Below are positions 1 through 8,841 of a stretch of 64,000 nt of DNA, one piece after another. The translations under genes were made by a program, and so were the position numbers. The notes under the pieces are model-generated. The model was given only the letters and a program-made list of their open reading frames with translations. It did no database searches and was not told the origin of the DNA. The stretch spans positions 1 through 64,000 of the forward strand of contig NZ_CP035534.1 in NCBI RefSeq assembly GCF_009068765.1, in the 5' to 3' direction. The stretch's first letter is position 1, and every line of letters begins with the position of its first letter. The DNA is from Sulfurimonas hydrogeniphila. GTDB lineage: Bacteria; Campylobacterota; Campylobacteria; Campylobacterales; Sulfurimonadaceae.

Positions 1-199
1 GAGATGGTAATTTTCATTTTTTAAATCCCTATATATTTATATAATTTTAGTAAGTAGTAGTAGTATGGAGTGAATATGTGACAAATCAACTCAAACACCT
101 ACAGGCTTACTTTTTGAGATGTGAATACACCTTAAGGCTTCTTTCACATCTATTCACTTTTACAATTATATCTTTTTTTTTAATGCTTTTAAAATAAAA
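1..199. other. oriC: Probable chromosomal origin segment (oriC2-like) downstream of dnaA
   Basis: A very AT-rich stretch (about 11-47) is followed by TAG triplets at 48-50 and 55-63 and then by DnaA-box-like 9-mers: AGTGAATAT at 69, TGTGAATAC at 120, TTTCACATC at 142 and TATTCACTT at 151. The order unwinding element, TAG triplets, boxes matches the DnaA-trio layout of bacterial origins. In Helicobacter pylori the unwinding half of a bipartite origin also lies downstream of dnaA. The left edge is cut by the window. No gene is visible in this stretch. Confidence 0.72.
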
Positions 200-1507
200 T
201 CAGGAGATAGATGTTATTTTGTTTGTAAGTTCATCAATTTTTACTTTAAAATCTTCATCATCTTTAAGCAGATTGTTGATTTTTTTAATGGTATGGCTGA
301 TGGCGGTATGGTCTTTCATGCCAAAATACTGTGCAAGTTGAGGCATTGTGTTTTGTGTGAGTTCGCGGCAGATATATATGGCAATTCTACGGGCATATAC
401 AATATTTTTGCTTCTGCCTTTTGAACGTATTTCACTTGGTTTGATGTTGAGATCTTTGGCTACAACTTCGGTAATGGTTTCCATTGTAAGGTTTGCTCTG
501 TTCTCGTTCATTTGGTCTTTGAGCACATTTTTTGTAAAATCCAGATCAATGTCAACATGCATCAGTTGTGAATAGGCATGGAGTTTGGAAAGTATTCCTT
601 CAATTTCTCTTACATTGCTGTCGATGACGGTTGCTATGTAGTTGACTATATCTTCGGAGAGTTTTACCTTGTTTATTTCACATTTTTTCTTGATGATGGC
701 TATTTTTGTTTCTAATTCCGGTGGCTGTATATCGGCAACGAGCCCCCATTCAAATCTGCTTTGCAGACGCGCTTCAAGACCGCCGATTTTTTTAGGATGT
801 TTGTCAGCCGTGAGAATAATTTGCTTTCCGGCACCTTTTAAAGCTTCAAAAGTGTGAAAAAATTCTTCTTGAATACCTTCTTTATTGCTTAAAAACTGAA
901 TATCATCAATAAGCAGTACATCACATTTACGGTATTTTTCCTGAAAACGTTCCATTGTTTTGTTCCGTACATGTCGGATAAAATCATTTAAAAACTGCTC
1001 AACTGTCGTATATATGACAATTTTTCCCTTATTTTGAAAAACATTGCCGGCTGCCTGCATGAGGTGGGTTTTTCCAAGACCGACACCACCGTAGATAAAC
1101 AAAGGATTGTAAACTTTTCCTGCATTTTCGCTGACACTTTTTACAGCAGCATAGGCAAACTGGTTGGAACCTCCGACCATAAAGTTGTCAAAAGAGTGTG
1201 AAGGATTTAACAAAGAGCTGCTTTGTTTTACTTCTACGGCTTTTTTTGTCTTTCTTTTTTCTATACTGTTTTTAAGCGTTATTTCTACATTTACTTTGGA
1301 ACCGTTTTTTACTTCAAAAAGATGTGCTATTTTTTCTCTGTATTTATTTTTAATCCAGTTGACAACCAGTGCATTGGGAGCATAAAATATAGCCAAATCA
1401 GCAGTAGATTTTTTTATATCATAAGAGAGATGTCTTATATATCTGTTATATTCGAGTTCACTTATTTCATCTTTGAGTGCCTGTAATACTTCTTGACCTA
1501 TATTCAC
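200..1507 (-). CDS. dnaA: Chromosomal replication initiator protein DnaA
   Basis: DnaA binds DnaA boxes, opens the origin and loads the replicative helicase. The 435-residue protein has the usual parts: an N-terminal interaction domain (about 1-85), a short linker, an AAA+ core with Walker A GGVGLGKT at 140-147 and Walker B LLIDDIQF near 200, and a C-terminal DNA-binding domain with DHTAISHTIKK near 400. The start is GTG at 1507-1505, and this codon lies inside a DnaA box, so autoregulation is likely. It stands alone on the minus strand with box clusters on both sides. Confidence 0.98.
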   Translation of the reverse strand: MNIGQEVLQALKDEISELEYNRYIRHLSYDIKKSTADLAIFYAPNALVVNWIKNKYREKIAHLFEVKNGSKVNVEITLKNSIEKRKTKKAVEVKQSSSLLNPSHSFDNFMVGGSNQFAYAAVKSVSENAGKVYNPLFIYGGVGLGKTHLMQAAGNVFQNKGKIVIYTTVEQFLNDFIRHVRNKTMERFQEKYRKCDVLLIDDIQFLSNKEGIQEEFFHTFEALKGAGKQIILTADKHPKKIGGLEARLQSRFEWGLVADIQPPELETKIAIIKKKCEINKVKLSEDIVNYIATVIDSNVREIEGILSKLHAYSQLMHVDIDLDFTKNVLKDQMNENRANLTMETITEVVAKDLNIKPSEIRSKGRSKNIVYARRIAIYICRELTQNTMPQLAQYFGMKDHTAISHTIKKINNLLKDDEDFKVKIDELTNKITSIS

Positions 1508-1654
1508 ATAAAACCTTGTTTCTTTTTTTATATGTGAATAATACTTTTTTTATCCATAAAACAGGGTTAAATAGATGTGAATAGCCAAAATTCTCTTATG
1601 TGAATATTTATATTGTTTTCTATATAATGGTGAAAAATGTTTTAAAGGCCTTAA
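1501..1654. promoter_or_regulatory. DnaA-box cluster between dnaA and ruvC (oriC1-like, dnaA/ruvC promoters)
   Basis: Four TGTGAATA-type boxes lie within about 110 bases: TATTCACAT at 1501 (covering the dnaA start), TGTGAATAA at 1533 (reverse complement TTATTCACA), TGTGAATAG at 1576 and TGTGAATAT at 1599. A weaker TTATCCATA lies near 1549. A TATAAT-like element near 1622 probably serves ruvC on the plus strand. In H. pylori a box cluster upstream of dnaA forms the other half of the origin and represses dnaA; the same role here is inferred. Confidence 0.7.
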
Positions 1655-2134
1655 ATGACTATACTTGGTATAGATCCCGGAACCAGAAATATGGGGTATG
1701 CACTTATTTCGTTACAAAATTCCAAAATATCGCTTATCGAAGCGGGACTTATAAAAATGAAGGCAGAAGATTTGCAGTTTCAAATACCGCAAATGGTTGA
1801 AGGATTGAGCAGTATATTTGAAAATCATGTTATTGACGAAGTAGCCATGGAAGATATATTTTATGCCCACAATCCCGCAACAACAATTAAGCTGGCACAG
1901 TTTCGCGGAGCAATAATGCTAAAACTTTTGCAGGAGTTTGGACAGTTTCATGAATATACGGCGCTGCAGGTAAAAAGAGCGCTTACAGGCAAGGCAAAAG
2001 CACAAAAAGAACAGGTGGCATTTATGGTTCAGCGCCTGTTAAACATAAAAAAAGAGATCAAACCTCTTGATATATCAGATGCCATGGCTGTAGCCATAAC
2101 ACACTCTCAGAGAGTCAAACTAAAAAAAGGATAA
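1655..2134 (+). CDS. ruvC: Holliday junction resolvase RuvC
   Basis: RuvC is a dimeric endonuclease that cuts Holliday junctions with RuvAB. The 159-residue protein is of normal length. Its acidic catalytic residues are visible: D7 in [14 protein letters not shown]66 in [11 protein letters not shown], and D139 and D142 in [13 protein letters not shown]. The ATG start has AAAGG about 6 bases upstream. It is divergent from dnaA across the box cluster and is followed 3 bases later by ppnP, so the two are probably co-transcribed. Confidence 0.97.
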   Translation: MTILGIDPGTRNMGYALISLQNSKISLIEAGLIKMKAEDLQFQIPQMVEGLSSIFENHVIDEVAMEDIFYAHNPATTIKLAQFRGAIMLKLLQEFGQFHEYTALQVKRALTGKAKAQKEQVAFMVQRLLNIKKEIKPLDISDAMAVAITHSQRVKLKKG

Positions 2135-2137
2135 AAA

Positions 2138-2449
2138 ATGTCAAAATTTGAAAATGTGAATATTGTAAAAGAGGCAAATATTTATTATGACGGAAAAGTA
2201 ACGAGCAGAACAGTTGAATTTCCTGACGGAAGTATAAAGTCTTTGGGAATTATGCTGCCGGGCGAATATACTTTTAATACGGCAGAGAAAGAGATTATGG
2301 AGATCATGAGCGGTGATGTGGAAGTAAAACTGCCAGGCGAAGAGTGGCGCACACTTCTTGTGCCTGAAATTTTTACAGTACCGGCCGACTCTTCATTTGA
2401 AATAAAAATAAAGAGTGTAACCGATTACTGCTGTTCTTATATAAAATAA
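2138..2449 (+). CDS. ppnP: Pyrimidine/purine nucleoside phosphorylase PpnP (DUF1255 cupin)
   Basis: The 103-residue protein is a single cupin-like domain with the family's [22 protein letters not shown] region and a C-terminal segment ending [12 protein letters not shown]. coli PpnP (YaiE) splits nucleosides with phosphate into base and ribose 1-phosphate. It follows ruvC with a 3-base gap. Its end lies 3 bases from the convergent trxC, with no room for a separate terminator. Family assignment is firm; substrate range is taken from the family. Confidence 0.9.
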   Translation: MSKFENVNIVKEANIYYDGKVTSRTVEFPDGSIKSLGIMLPGEYTFNTAEKEIMEIMSGDVEVKLPGEEWRTLLVPEIFTVPADSSFEIKIKSVTDYCCSYIK

Positions 2450-2452
2450 AAT

Positions 2453-2878
2453 TTAGTTACTGTGTTTTGAAGCGAGAGAAACAAGTGCATTTACATCAAG
2501 CGCACCGCTGACTCTTTCGACTTCACGGCCATTTTTAAAGACTATAATTGTCGGAATAGAACGAATTCCAAAACGTGCACCCAGATTTTGCTCATTTTCA
2601 GTATTTACTTTTGCAAAAAGTGCTTTGAGCGGAAATTGAGTGGCAGCACGTTCAAAATTTGGAGCCATCATTTTACATGGACCGCACCATGGTGCCCAAA
2701 AGTCAACTATTACCGGAATATCACTGTTGACAATTACTTCATCAAAATTTGCATTTGTAAGTTCTACAGGTTTTGTGTCTAAAAGTGATTGTTTACACTT
2801 CCCGCAGTTTGCTTTTTTATAACTCTCTTTTTTTGGAACATTGTTTACAGTAAAACAGTGTGGACATACAATTTTCAT
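2453..2878 (-). CDS. trxC: Thioredoxin 2 (TrxC type, zinc-binding N-terminus)
   Basis: This is a cytoplasmic disulfide reductase of 141 residues. Two CxxC pairs at C5/C8 and C25/C28 form the N-terminal zinc module typical of TrxC. The redox site WCGPC follows (C65, C68), then the cis-proline region RSIPTIIVF. A strong AAGGAG lies 6 bases before the ATG. The gene is monocistronic and convergent with ppnP. Thioredoxin 2 can reduce ribonucleotide reductase, whose alpha subunit is encoded close by on the same strand. Confidence 0.93.
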   Translation of the reverse strand: MKIVCPHCFTVNNVPKKESYKKANCGKCKQSLLDTKPVELTNANFDEVIVNSDIPVIVDFWAPWCGPCKMMAPNFERAATQFPLKALFAKVNTENEQNLGARFGIRSIPTIIVFKNGREVERVSGALDVNALVSLASKHSN

Positions 2879-2970
2879 AGAATTCTCCTTTTTGAAGTGT
2901 ATTTTACACTCAATTTGGCAATTGTAATGCTACCTAAGTTCCATATTATAGTCTAATTTCAAAATATATT

Positions 2971-3366
2971 TTATGAAGATGTCTCTTTTTTAAATGATTC
3001 TATACTTTCTGCCATGCCATAATCCGGATTTTGTTTTGGTTCTAAAACAATTTGGGCCAATGTATTGTTGTTATGGTTAATAATAATGGGCGCTAAAAAA
3101 TTAATTGTTGATTTTTCCAAAGGTTTCTGAATAAGTAAAATATTGAAAACACTTATTTCTGAATTGTCAGTAATTTTGAGTAACTCTTTTGTTTTTTCAG
3201 GAATTTCAAAAGGGTATTCGCGTAACATATAAGGATTGACCAGAGTAAAAGATATGCCCGGATTTTGGCTGTCTTTCATAATGGAAAAAAGTGCATCTAT
3301 TTCATTTATATCTACCTGCCTGGTATTTACAAATCCAAGTATTTCGCCTTTTACCTCATATGCCAT
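2971..3366 (-). CDS. fliW: Flagellar assembly factor FliW
   Basis: FliW binds flagellin and antagonises the translational regulator CsrA, tying flagellin synthesis to assembly. The 131-residue protein shows family features: YEVKGEILGF at the start, SFTLVNPYMLREYPFEIP in the middle and FLAPIIINHNNNTLAQIVL near the end. I chose the ATG at 3366 because AAAGGAT then sits about 5 bases upstream; an in-frame ATG at 3372 would overlap that site. It is last of an apparent nrdA, unknown gene, fliW operon. No csrA or flagellin gene is in the window. Confidence 0.9.
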   Translation of the reverse strand: MAYEVKGEILGFVNTRQVDINEIDALFSIMKDSQNPGISFTLVNPYMLREYPFEIPEKTKELLKITDNSEISVFNILLIQKPLEKSTINFLAPIIINHNNNTLAQIVLEPKQNPDYGMAESIESFKKETSS

Positions 3367-3375
3367 TGTCATCCT

Positions 3376-3717
3376 TTAAAATTGTCCCTCTTTATATTTC
3401 AGATCCTTAGAAATGATATAGAGCGTCGAGTTTTTAATTGCTTGGATATTATAGCACTCTCCTATGCCAAATGCAAATTCTTTGTTTACATGTAAAAGAC
3501 TTGCTCCGTCACTCATATTTATAAACTGTAACTTGCTTTGTTCAAGCAGTCTTGCATCTGTTACCTCTGTAAAATCAAGTGTTAGGGTTATCCAGTCATA
3601 ATCACGTGCGGCATCTTGAACTGCAAGAACTAATTTCAGATGAGTGGGTGAAATGACTTCGAGGGAACGCAAGTCGGCATTTTTAAAGCTGTCAAACCGC
3701 TCAAGATCTATTGGCAA
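3376..3717 (-). CDS. Unknown 113-residue protein between nrdA and fliW
   Basis: I do not recognise the family. The start is inferred to be TTG at 3717, because GGAG inside the end of nrdA lies 8 bases before it. The reading frame is open further upstream, but that part only shadows nrdA. The gene overlaps nrdA by 10 bases and ends 10 bases before the fliW start, so it is translationally coupled. The protein is soluble, has no cysteine-rich motif beyond one Cys, and is rich in beta-prone segments such as HLKLVLAVQD and WITLTLDFTEV. Confidence 0.72.
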   Translation of the reverse strand: MPIDLERFDSFKNADLRSLEVISPTHLKLVLAVQDAARDYDWITLTLDFTEVTDARLLEQSKLQFINMSDGASLLHVNKEFAFGIGECYNIQAIKNSTLYIISKDLKYKEGQF

Positions 3718-6074
3718 CCGACACACTCCATACTTCTGTCTTCGACATCGCTTGCCATTTCCGGTGACTGTGAACGCAGATAATAGGTAGATTTGAGTCC
3801 CAGTTTCCATGCAAGCATATAAATTTCATTAAGATAGCGTCCGCTTGCTTTGTCAAGTGTTATAAAAATGTTGAGAGACTGCCCCTGATCTATCCATTTT
3901 TGTCTGATAGCGGCTGCTTTTATAAGAACGGTCTGGTTTAAATCATATGCCGGAGTATAATAACTCCATGTCTCAGGTGAGAGATTAGGAACAACAACAG
4001 GAATCAGTCCGCTGAGATTTTCTTCTGACCATTTGCGTTTAAAGACAGGCTCAATAGCCTGTGTAGTACCTGTTAAAATAGATATGGATGATGTAGGGGC
4101 TACAGCCATCAGATAACCGTTTCGCATTCCCTGTTTTTTTACTTTGGCCCGGAGTTCATCCCATTCGTATTTTGAAGCAAAGAGTCCGCCACGGTCAACC
4201 AGGTTTACCACCTCGGCATTTGCATGGTCTTGAGGCATTATTCCTCTGCTCCACTTGCTTCCTTCAAATTCGGGATAGCTTCCTTTTTCAACGGCCAGAT
4301 CAGAAGAGGCGGAAACTGCGTTATAACAAACAGCTTCCATAATTTCGTCTATTTTGTCAAAATGTTCCTGACTTCCCCACATAATCCCGGCTTCTGCAAG
4401 CATCTGTGCTTCGCCCATAACACCCAAACCGATAGAGCGGCTTCGCATGTTAGTCCGTTTTACTTTTTCAACCGGATAGAAGTTCAAATCTATAACATTG
4501 TCCAAACATCTGATAGCTGTGGGGACAATTCTGTCTATATCTTCTTTTGTATTTATGCGTGAGAGATTTATAGAAGCAAGGTTACAAACAGCCGTAGCGC
4601 CGTCAATTTTTTCTTTTTCCACAGCAAAAATAGGAAGTCCTCCCAGCGAATCCAAAGCAGTGACTTTTTTGGCGGGTTTTGTTATACCACTGTCTACAGT
4701 TACCAACTCCTCTTCTTCATAACTGATGCTGTCACCGTTTTCAAAAATAAATTTTATTTTATAATGGTTAGGCTGAGTGTTTTGAAAAATTTCTGTACAG
4801 AGATTGGAACTTCTGATAATTCCGTAATGATCATTCGGATTTGCACGGTTAGCATTGTCTTTAAAACAAAGAAACGGTGAACCTGTCTCAAAATAAGAAG
4901 TCAAAATCTTTTTCCATAAATCTTTTGCCTTTACTTTTTCTTTGATGATACTCTCATCCTGTTCAAATTTGAGATAAAGTTTATTAAATTCTTCGCCGTA
5001 GACATTCGTGAGTTCTCTGGTATCATATGGGTCGAAAAGTGTCCAGATTGCATCCTCTTCCACACGTTTCATAAACATATCGTTTAGCCATAGAGACGGA
5101 AACAGATCGTGAGCGCGACGACGCTCTTCACCGGAGTTTTTCTTCAGGTCTAAAAAGTCGTTGATATCTATATGCCATGGTTCAAGATAAACAGCAATAG
5201 CACCTTTTCTGGTACCGAGTTGGTCTACGGCGATGGCAATATCATTTGTTATCTTTAAAAAGGGGATAGTACCACCTGCTGCATTTTTGTGGCCGTCTAT
5301 AAAAGAACCCATTGAACGAACCTGGGTCCAGTCCCAGCCGATTCCTCCGCCAAATTTTGAAAGCATTGCCATCTCTTTGTATGTGTCAAATATACCTTCG
5401 ATATTATCAGGAGTCGAGCCTATATAACATGAACTTAACTGGTGTCTTGGTGTTCTTGCATTGGAGAGTGTGGGAGTGGCTAACATAACTTCGAATTTAC
5501 TAATCATGTTATAAAATTTGATGGCCCACTCTTGACGGTTTTCCTCACGCTGTGCCAAAAACATTGCGATGGCCATAAACATATGTTGCGGAAGCTCTAT
5601 CGGGTTTGCATCTCTGTCTTTAATCAGATATCTGTCATAGAGTGTTTTAATGCCCAGATAATTAAACTGCAGATCTCTTTCCGGTTTAATATGTTTTTCC
5701 AGTTCGTCAAGATCATACATCTCTTTTAGGCCCAGAAGAATTCGTCCCTCTTTTTCTCCTTTTTCAAAATACTTTTCCAATTTGCAATAACCGGTAAAAC
5801 CGTTTACCTGATGGTAAAGATTAAAAAGAAACAGACGTGAAGCCACAAATGTCCAGTTGGGTGCATCAATATCTATTTTATCTACCGCGGTTTTAATTAA
5901 AGTTTCTTGTATCTCTTTTGATGTTATACCGTCACGAAAGTGAATTTGGGCATCAACTTCCAGTTCACTTTGGCTGACATTGGCCAAACCTTTTACAGCA
6001 GCAGAAGTATATTTTTGGATTTTGGATATGTCAAGAGGTTCTGTTCGTCCGTTTCGTTTTATAACTGTTATCAT
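3708..6074 (-). CDS. nrdA: Ribonucleoside-diphosphate reductase alpha subunit (class Ia)
   Basis: This is the catalytic large subunit that turns ribonucleotides into deoxyribonucleotides. The 788-residue protein starts with an ATP-cone (about 1-90, VIKRNGRTEPLDISKI). The barrel follows, with SSCYIGSTPDN, NLCTEIFQN and CNLASINLSR carrying active-site residues. The C-terminal redox pair is C784/C787 in ECVGCQ. AGGGAA precedes the ATG. nrdB is not in the window. The gene heads an operon with the unknown gene and fliW. purB upstream of nrdA is a Campylobacter-type arrangement. Confidence 0.97.
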   Translation of the reverse strand: MITVIKRNGRTEPLDISKIQKYTSAAVKGLANVSQSELEVDAQIHFRDGITSKEIQETLIKTAVDKIDIDAPNWTFVASRLFLFNLYHQVNGFTGYCKLEKYFEKGEKEGRILLGLKEMYDLDELEKHIKPERDLQFNYLGIKTLYDRYLIKDRDANPIELPQHMFMAIAMFLAQREENRQEWAIKFYNMISKFEVMLATPTLSNARTPRHQLSSCYIGSTPDNIEGIFDTYKEMAMLSKFGGGIGWDWTQVRSMGSFIDGHKNAAGGTIPFLKITNDIAIAVDQLGTRKGAIAVYLEPWHIDINDFLDLKKNSGEERRRAHDLFPSLWLNDMFMKRVEEDAIWTLFDPYDTRELTNVYGEEFNKLYLKFEQDESIIKEKVKAKDLWKKILTSYFETGSPFLCFKDNANRANPNDHYGIIRSSNLCTEIFQNTQPNHYKIKFIFENGDSISYEEEELVTVDSGITKPAKKVTALDSLGGLPIFAVEKEKIDGATAVCNLASINLSRINTKEDIDRIVPTAIRCLDNVIDLNFYPVEKVKRTNMRSRSIGLGVMGEAQMLAEAGIMWGSQEHFDKIDEIMEAVCYNAVSASSDLAVEKGSYPEFEGSKWSRGIMPQDHANAEVVNLVDRGGLFASKYEWDELRAKVKKQGMRNGYLMAVAPTSSISILTGTTQAIEPVFKRKWSEENLSGLIPVVVPNLSPETWSYYTPAYDLNQTVLIKAAAIRQKWIDQGQSLNIFITLDKASGRYLNEIYMLAWKLGLKSTYYLRSQSPEMASDVEDRSMECVGCQ

Positions 6075-6264
6075 AAATTTATTCCCTGATTAAGAATTTT
6101 TTATATAATTATGTATGCAATAATCATATAAAAAACTATAAGATATTGTTAATTAGCATAGTTAGTATTCTAGCGAAAACTCTCTCTTAAAAATATTAAA
6201 GCAGTAAAATTTTTACAAGTTTTATATATTTGTTATATCTAAGGAGATAGAAGAAAAAGTTATA

Positions 6265-6293
6265 TTCAGCATAGCAATTACAGCTATGCTGAA
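6265..6293 (-). terminator. Rho-independent terminator of purB
   Basis: TTCAGCATAGC at 6265-6275 pairs perfectly with GCTATGCTGAA at 6283-6293. Read on the minus strand the hairpin starts 6 bases after the purB stop and is followed by a T-rich tract. The rest of the 6075-6264 gap holds the nrdA promoter and nothing else I can identify. Confidence 0.8.
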
Positions 6294-6298
6294 GTTGT

Positions 6299-7627
6299 TT
6301 ATTTGAAAACTCTTGCAAATATTTTATCTACATTTTTTGTATAGTAGTCGTAATTAAAACATTCTCTGATAACTTCTTCACTGAGTGAATTTCTCAACTC
6401 TTCGTCTGCAAGCAGATGATTAAGATAGAGGCTCTCTCCTTTTTCATTAACCGTAGGTTTGCCCTGTTGAATCTCTTCCCAGACTTTCATGGCATTTCTC
6501 TGTACGATTCTGTAGGCATCTTCACGACTCACACCCTGCAGTGGAAGTTCAAGTAAAACACGTTGAGAAAATACAAGTCCTCCTGTCAGGTTGAGATTTC
6601 TCATCATGTTTTCAGGATATACAGTCAGGTTTGCGATAACGTTATTCATGCGGTGCAGCATAAAATCACTTGTAATAAATGCATCAGGGAGCCAAAAACG
6701 TTCTGTGGATGAGTGGGAGATGTCACGTTCATGCCATAGAGCTACATTTTCCATAGCAGGGTTTGCATAGGCACGTATCATGCGAGCCAAACCTGTTATG
6801 TTTTCTGTGAGGATAGGATTGCGTTTATGAGGCATTGCGGATGAGCCTTTTTGGCCTTTTGCAAAATACTCTTCGCACTCATATACTTCTGTTCTTTGCC
6901 AGTGACGAACCTGTACGGCAAATTTTTCTATGGAACTTGCCATTAATGCCAAAGCTGTTGCCAGTCTCGCATAACGGTCACGCTGAATAACCTGGTTTGA
7001 AACAGGTGCCGGCTTTAAACCAAGCTCTTCACAGGTATACTCTTCAAGTTCCAAAGGAGCATGCGCAAAATTTCCCATAGCACCGCTTACCTGTCCGACT
7101 GCTATAACATCCATAGTCTGTTCAAGGTTTTCGAGATGACGAGCCATTTCATCATACCAGACAGCTAACACGAGACCAAATGTTATAGGTTCTCCGTGAA
7201 TTCCGTGAGAACGTCCGACCATTAAAGTCATTTTGTGTTCCATGGCACGTTTTTTAATAGACTCCATAATCATCTTTACATCTTTTATTATAAGCGAAAG
7301 GGAATCTTTCATCTGAAGTGCAACGGCTGTATCAATAGTATCTGAAGATGTCATACCATAATGAAACCATCTGCTCTCTTCACCGAGAGATTCTGATACC
7401 GAAGTTGTAAAGGCAATCAGATCATGGCGTGTTACCGCTTCTATTTCATCTATGCGTTTAATGTCAAACTTTGCGTTCTTAACAATTTTGTCCGCATCTT
7501 CCTGAGGGATTTTTCCCAGTTTTGCCCAAGCTTTTACTACAGCAACTTCAACATCAAGCCACGCCTGGTATTTTGCCTGGTATGTCCATTTTGATGCCAT
7601 CTCTTCCCGTGAATATCTATCTACCAT
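6299..7627 (-). CDS. purB: Adenylosuccinate lyase
   Basis: PurB catalyses two fumarate-releasing steps of purine synthesis (SAICAR to AICAR, and adenylosuccinate to AMP). The 442-residue protein matches the bacterial short type and carries the fumarase/aspartase signature GSSAMPHKRNP near residue 265, with the catalytic loop serines. Other conserved blocks are TSSDTIDTA and GRSHGIHGEP. It has its own terminator. The neighbouring order rluA-like, purB, nrdA is also found in Campylobacter. Confidence 0.97.
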   Translation of the reverse strand: MVDRYSREEMASKWTYQAKYQAWLDVEVAVVKAWAKLGKIPQEDADKIVKNAKFDIKRIDEIEAVTRHDLIAFTTSVSESLGEESRWFHYGMTSSDTIDTAVALQMKDSLSLIIKDVKMIMESIKKRAMEHKMTLMVGRSHGIHGEPITFGLVLAVWYDEMARHLENLEQTMDVIAVGQVSGAMGNFAHAPLELEEYTCEELGLKPAPVSNQVIQRDRYARLATALALMASSIEKFAVQVRHWQRTEVYECEEYFAKGQKGSSAMPHKRNPILTENITGLARMIRAYANPAMENVALWHERDISHSSTERFWLPDAFITSDFMLHRMNNVIANLTVYPENMMRNLNLTGGLVFSQRVLLELPLQGVSREDAYRIVQRNAMKVWEEIQQGKPTVNEKGESLYLNHLLADEELRNSLSEEVIRECFNYDYYTKNVDKIFARVFK

Positions 7628-7719
7628 TATATAGGTTCCTTATGATTGTTTTTATGCTAGAATTCGCATAGATTAAAGTAGTTTATTTTACTCAAATATT
7701 CATTAAAGAGGATTGAAAT

Positions 7720-8628
7720 TTGCCATTCGTAAGAAAGAGAATGTTTGCACCAAAAAAACAAAAAGCATTTTTATATTTAATTCAAGAACTTGGGTATACC
7801 CAAAAAGAAGCACAGCGTCTTATTGCCAAGGGAAGGCTTTTTGTTAACGGAGAACCGATGACGAGGACTGCAGGTGAAATTGAAGGTGAATTTGAATTTA
7901 TCTACTTTGAACCTATTACAAGAGGTTTGGAACCTACATACGAAGAAGAAGAGTTTGTTGTTTTTGACAAGCCGAGTGGTGTGCTTATTCATCCTCAAAA
8001 CAGATACACGCCCTACTCTCTTATAGATGAATTAAAATACCAATACGGCAGAGATGCAAATATTACACACAGAATCGATCAGGAGACAAGTGGTCTGGTC
8101 TTGTGTGCAAAGAACAAGCAGAGTGAACGTGATATTAAAATGATGTTTGAGCAAAGAGATATGAAAAAGAAATATTTGGCATTTGTACACGGAGATTTTA
8201 AAAAAGAGCTTACTGTGGTGGAGCCGCTGTTAAGAGCAGAAGATGAAAGTGCTATTGTTCGTATGGTAGTAAAAGTTGATACAAAAGGCAAAGCTTCAAA
8301 AACTTTTTTTAGACCATTGGAATATTTTGAAAAACTAAATATGACACTTGTGGAATGTGTGCCGTATACAGGAAGACAGCATCAAATCAGAGTGCATTTG
8401 TTTCACGTGAAACATCCGATAGTCGGTGATCCGATTTATGGACAGAGCGAAGAGAATATTGTTAAATTTTTAGAGAGAGAACTATCTGCCGAACAAAGAA
8501 TAAAAAACAGCGGAGCACAACGTTTATTGTTACATGCCAGTGAATTGGCATTTGATTTATATGGGGATTCTTATACCATAAAAAGCAAGGTAGACTTTTT
8601 AAAAACATGTTTATTACATGTAATGTGA
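7720..8628 (+). CDS. RluA-family 23S rRNA pseudouridine synthase
   Basis: The enzyme turns uridine into pseudouridine in rRNA. The 302-residue protein has an N-terminal S4-type RNA-binding domain (about 12-60) and a synthase domain with catalytic D120 in HRIDQETSGLVLCAK, then the conserved GRQHQIRVHL block. The start is TTG at 7720, supported by AAAGAGG about 9 bases upstream; the next ATG (7741) is too far from that site. The gene contains a perfect parS site at 8399-8414, and a DnaA box starts at its stop codon. The exact target uridine cannot be told from sequence. Confidence 0.93.
   Translation: MPFVRKRMFAPKKQKAFLYLIQELGYTQKEAQRLIAKGRLFVNGEPMTRTAGEIEGEFEFIYFEPITRGLEPTYEEEEFVVFDKPSGVLIHPQNRYTPYSLIDELKYQYGRDANITHRIDQETSGLVLCAKNKQSERDIKMMFEQRDMKKKYLAFVHGDFKKELTVVEPLLRAEDESAIVRMVVKVDTKGKASKTFFRPLEYFEKLNMTLVECVPYTGRQHQIRVHLFHVKHPIVGDPIYGQSEENIVKFLERELSAEQRIKNSGAQRLLLHASELAFDLYGDSYTIKSKVDFLKTCLLHVM
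8399..8414. other. parS: parS centromere site inside the pseudouridine synthase gene
   Basis: The 16-base sequence TGTTTCACGTGAAACA is a perfect match to the bacterial parS consensus bound by ParB. It is a full palindrome and lies within coding sequence, encoding FHVK. It is about 6.9 kb from dnaA, a typical distance for origin-proximal parS. parA and parB are not in the window. Confidence 0.93.
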
Positions 8629-8841
8629 ATAACTTTTTTTTAAGAAGGCAAAAATAATATTTATTTATGTGAATAATTTTTTTAAATCTCTTTATAGCCC
8701 TGTAAATAGGGCTTTTGGAAGATTTGTAAACTGTTTTAAGGTAAAATTTACATAAAATATTTCTTAAAAAATAAGAAAATTTACAAATTTTTTATCCATG
8801 AAATTATGTGATATTCACACTTTAGAACAATGTGTGAATAC
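8624..8841. other. Third DnaA-box cluster, origin-proximal
   Basis: Perfect TGTGAATAA boxes (reverse complement TTATTCACA) lie at 8624 and 8668. TATTCACAC lies at 8812 and TGTGAATAC at 8833, with a weak TTATCCATG at 8792. The tract from about 8720 to 8920 is extremely AT-rich. No gene lies here. It could be a second initiation or unwinding element, or a DnaA-titration site; sequence alone does not decide. Confidence 0.6.
8696..8717 (+). terminator. Terminator downstream of the pseudouridine synthase gene
   Basis: AGCCCT at 8696-8701 pairs with AGGGCT at 8708-8713 around a 6-base loop and is followed by TTTT. It would end transcription from the plus-strand gene that stops at 8628. Confidence 0.6.

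Noticed and set aside
3718-3810. 31-residue extension of the unknown gene before fliW
   Set aside because: It shadows the nrdA 3' end in another frame; the TTG at 3717 has a well-placed GGAG.
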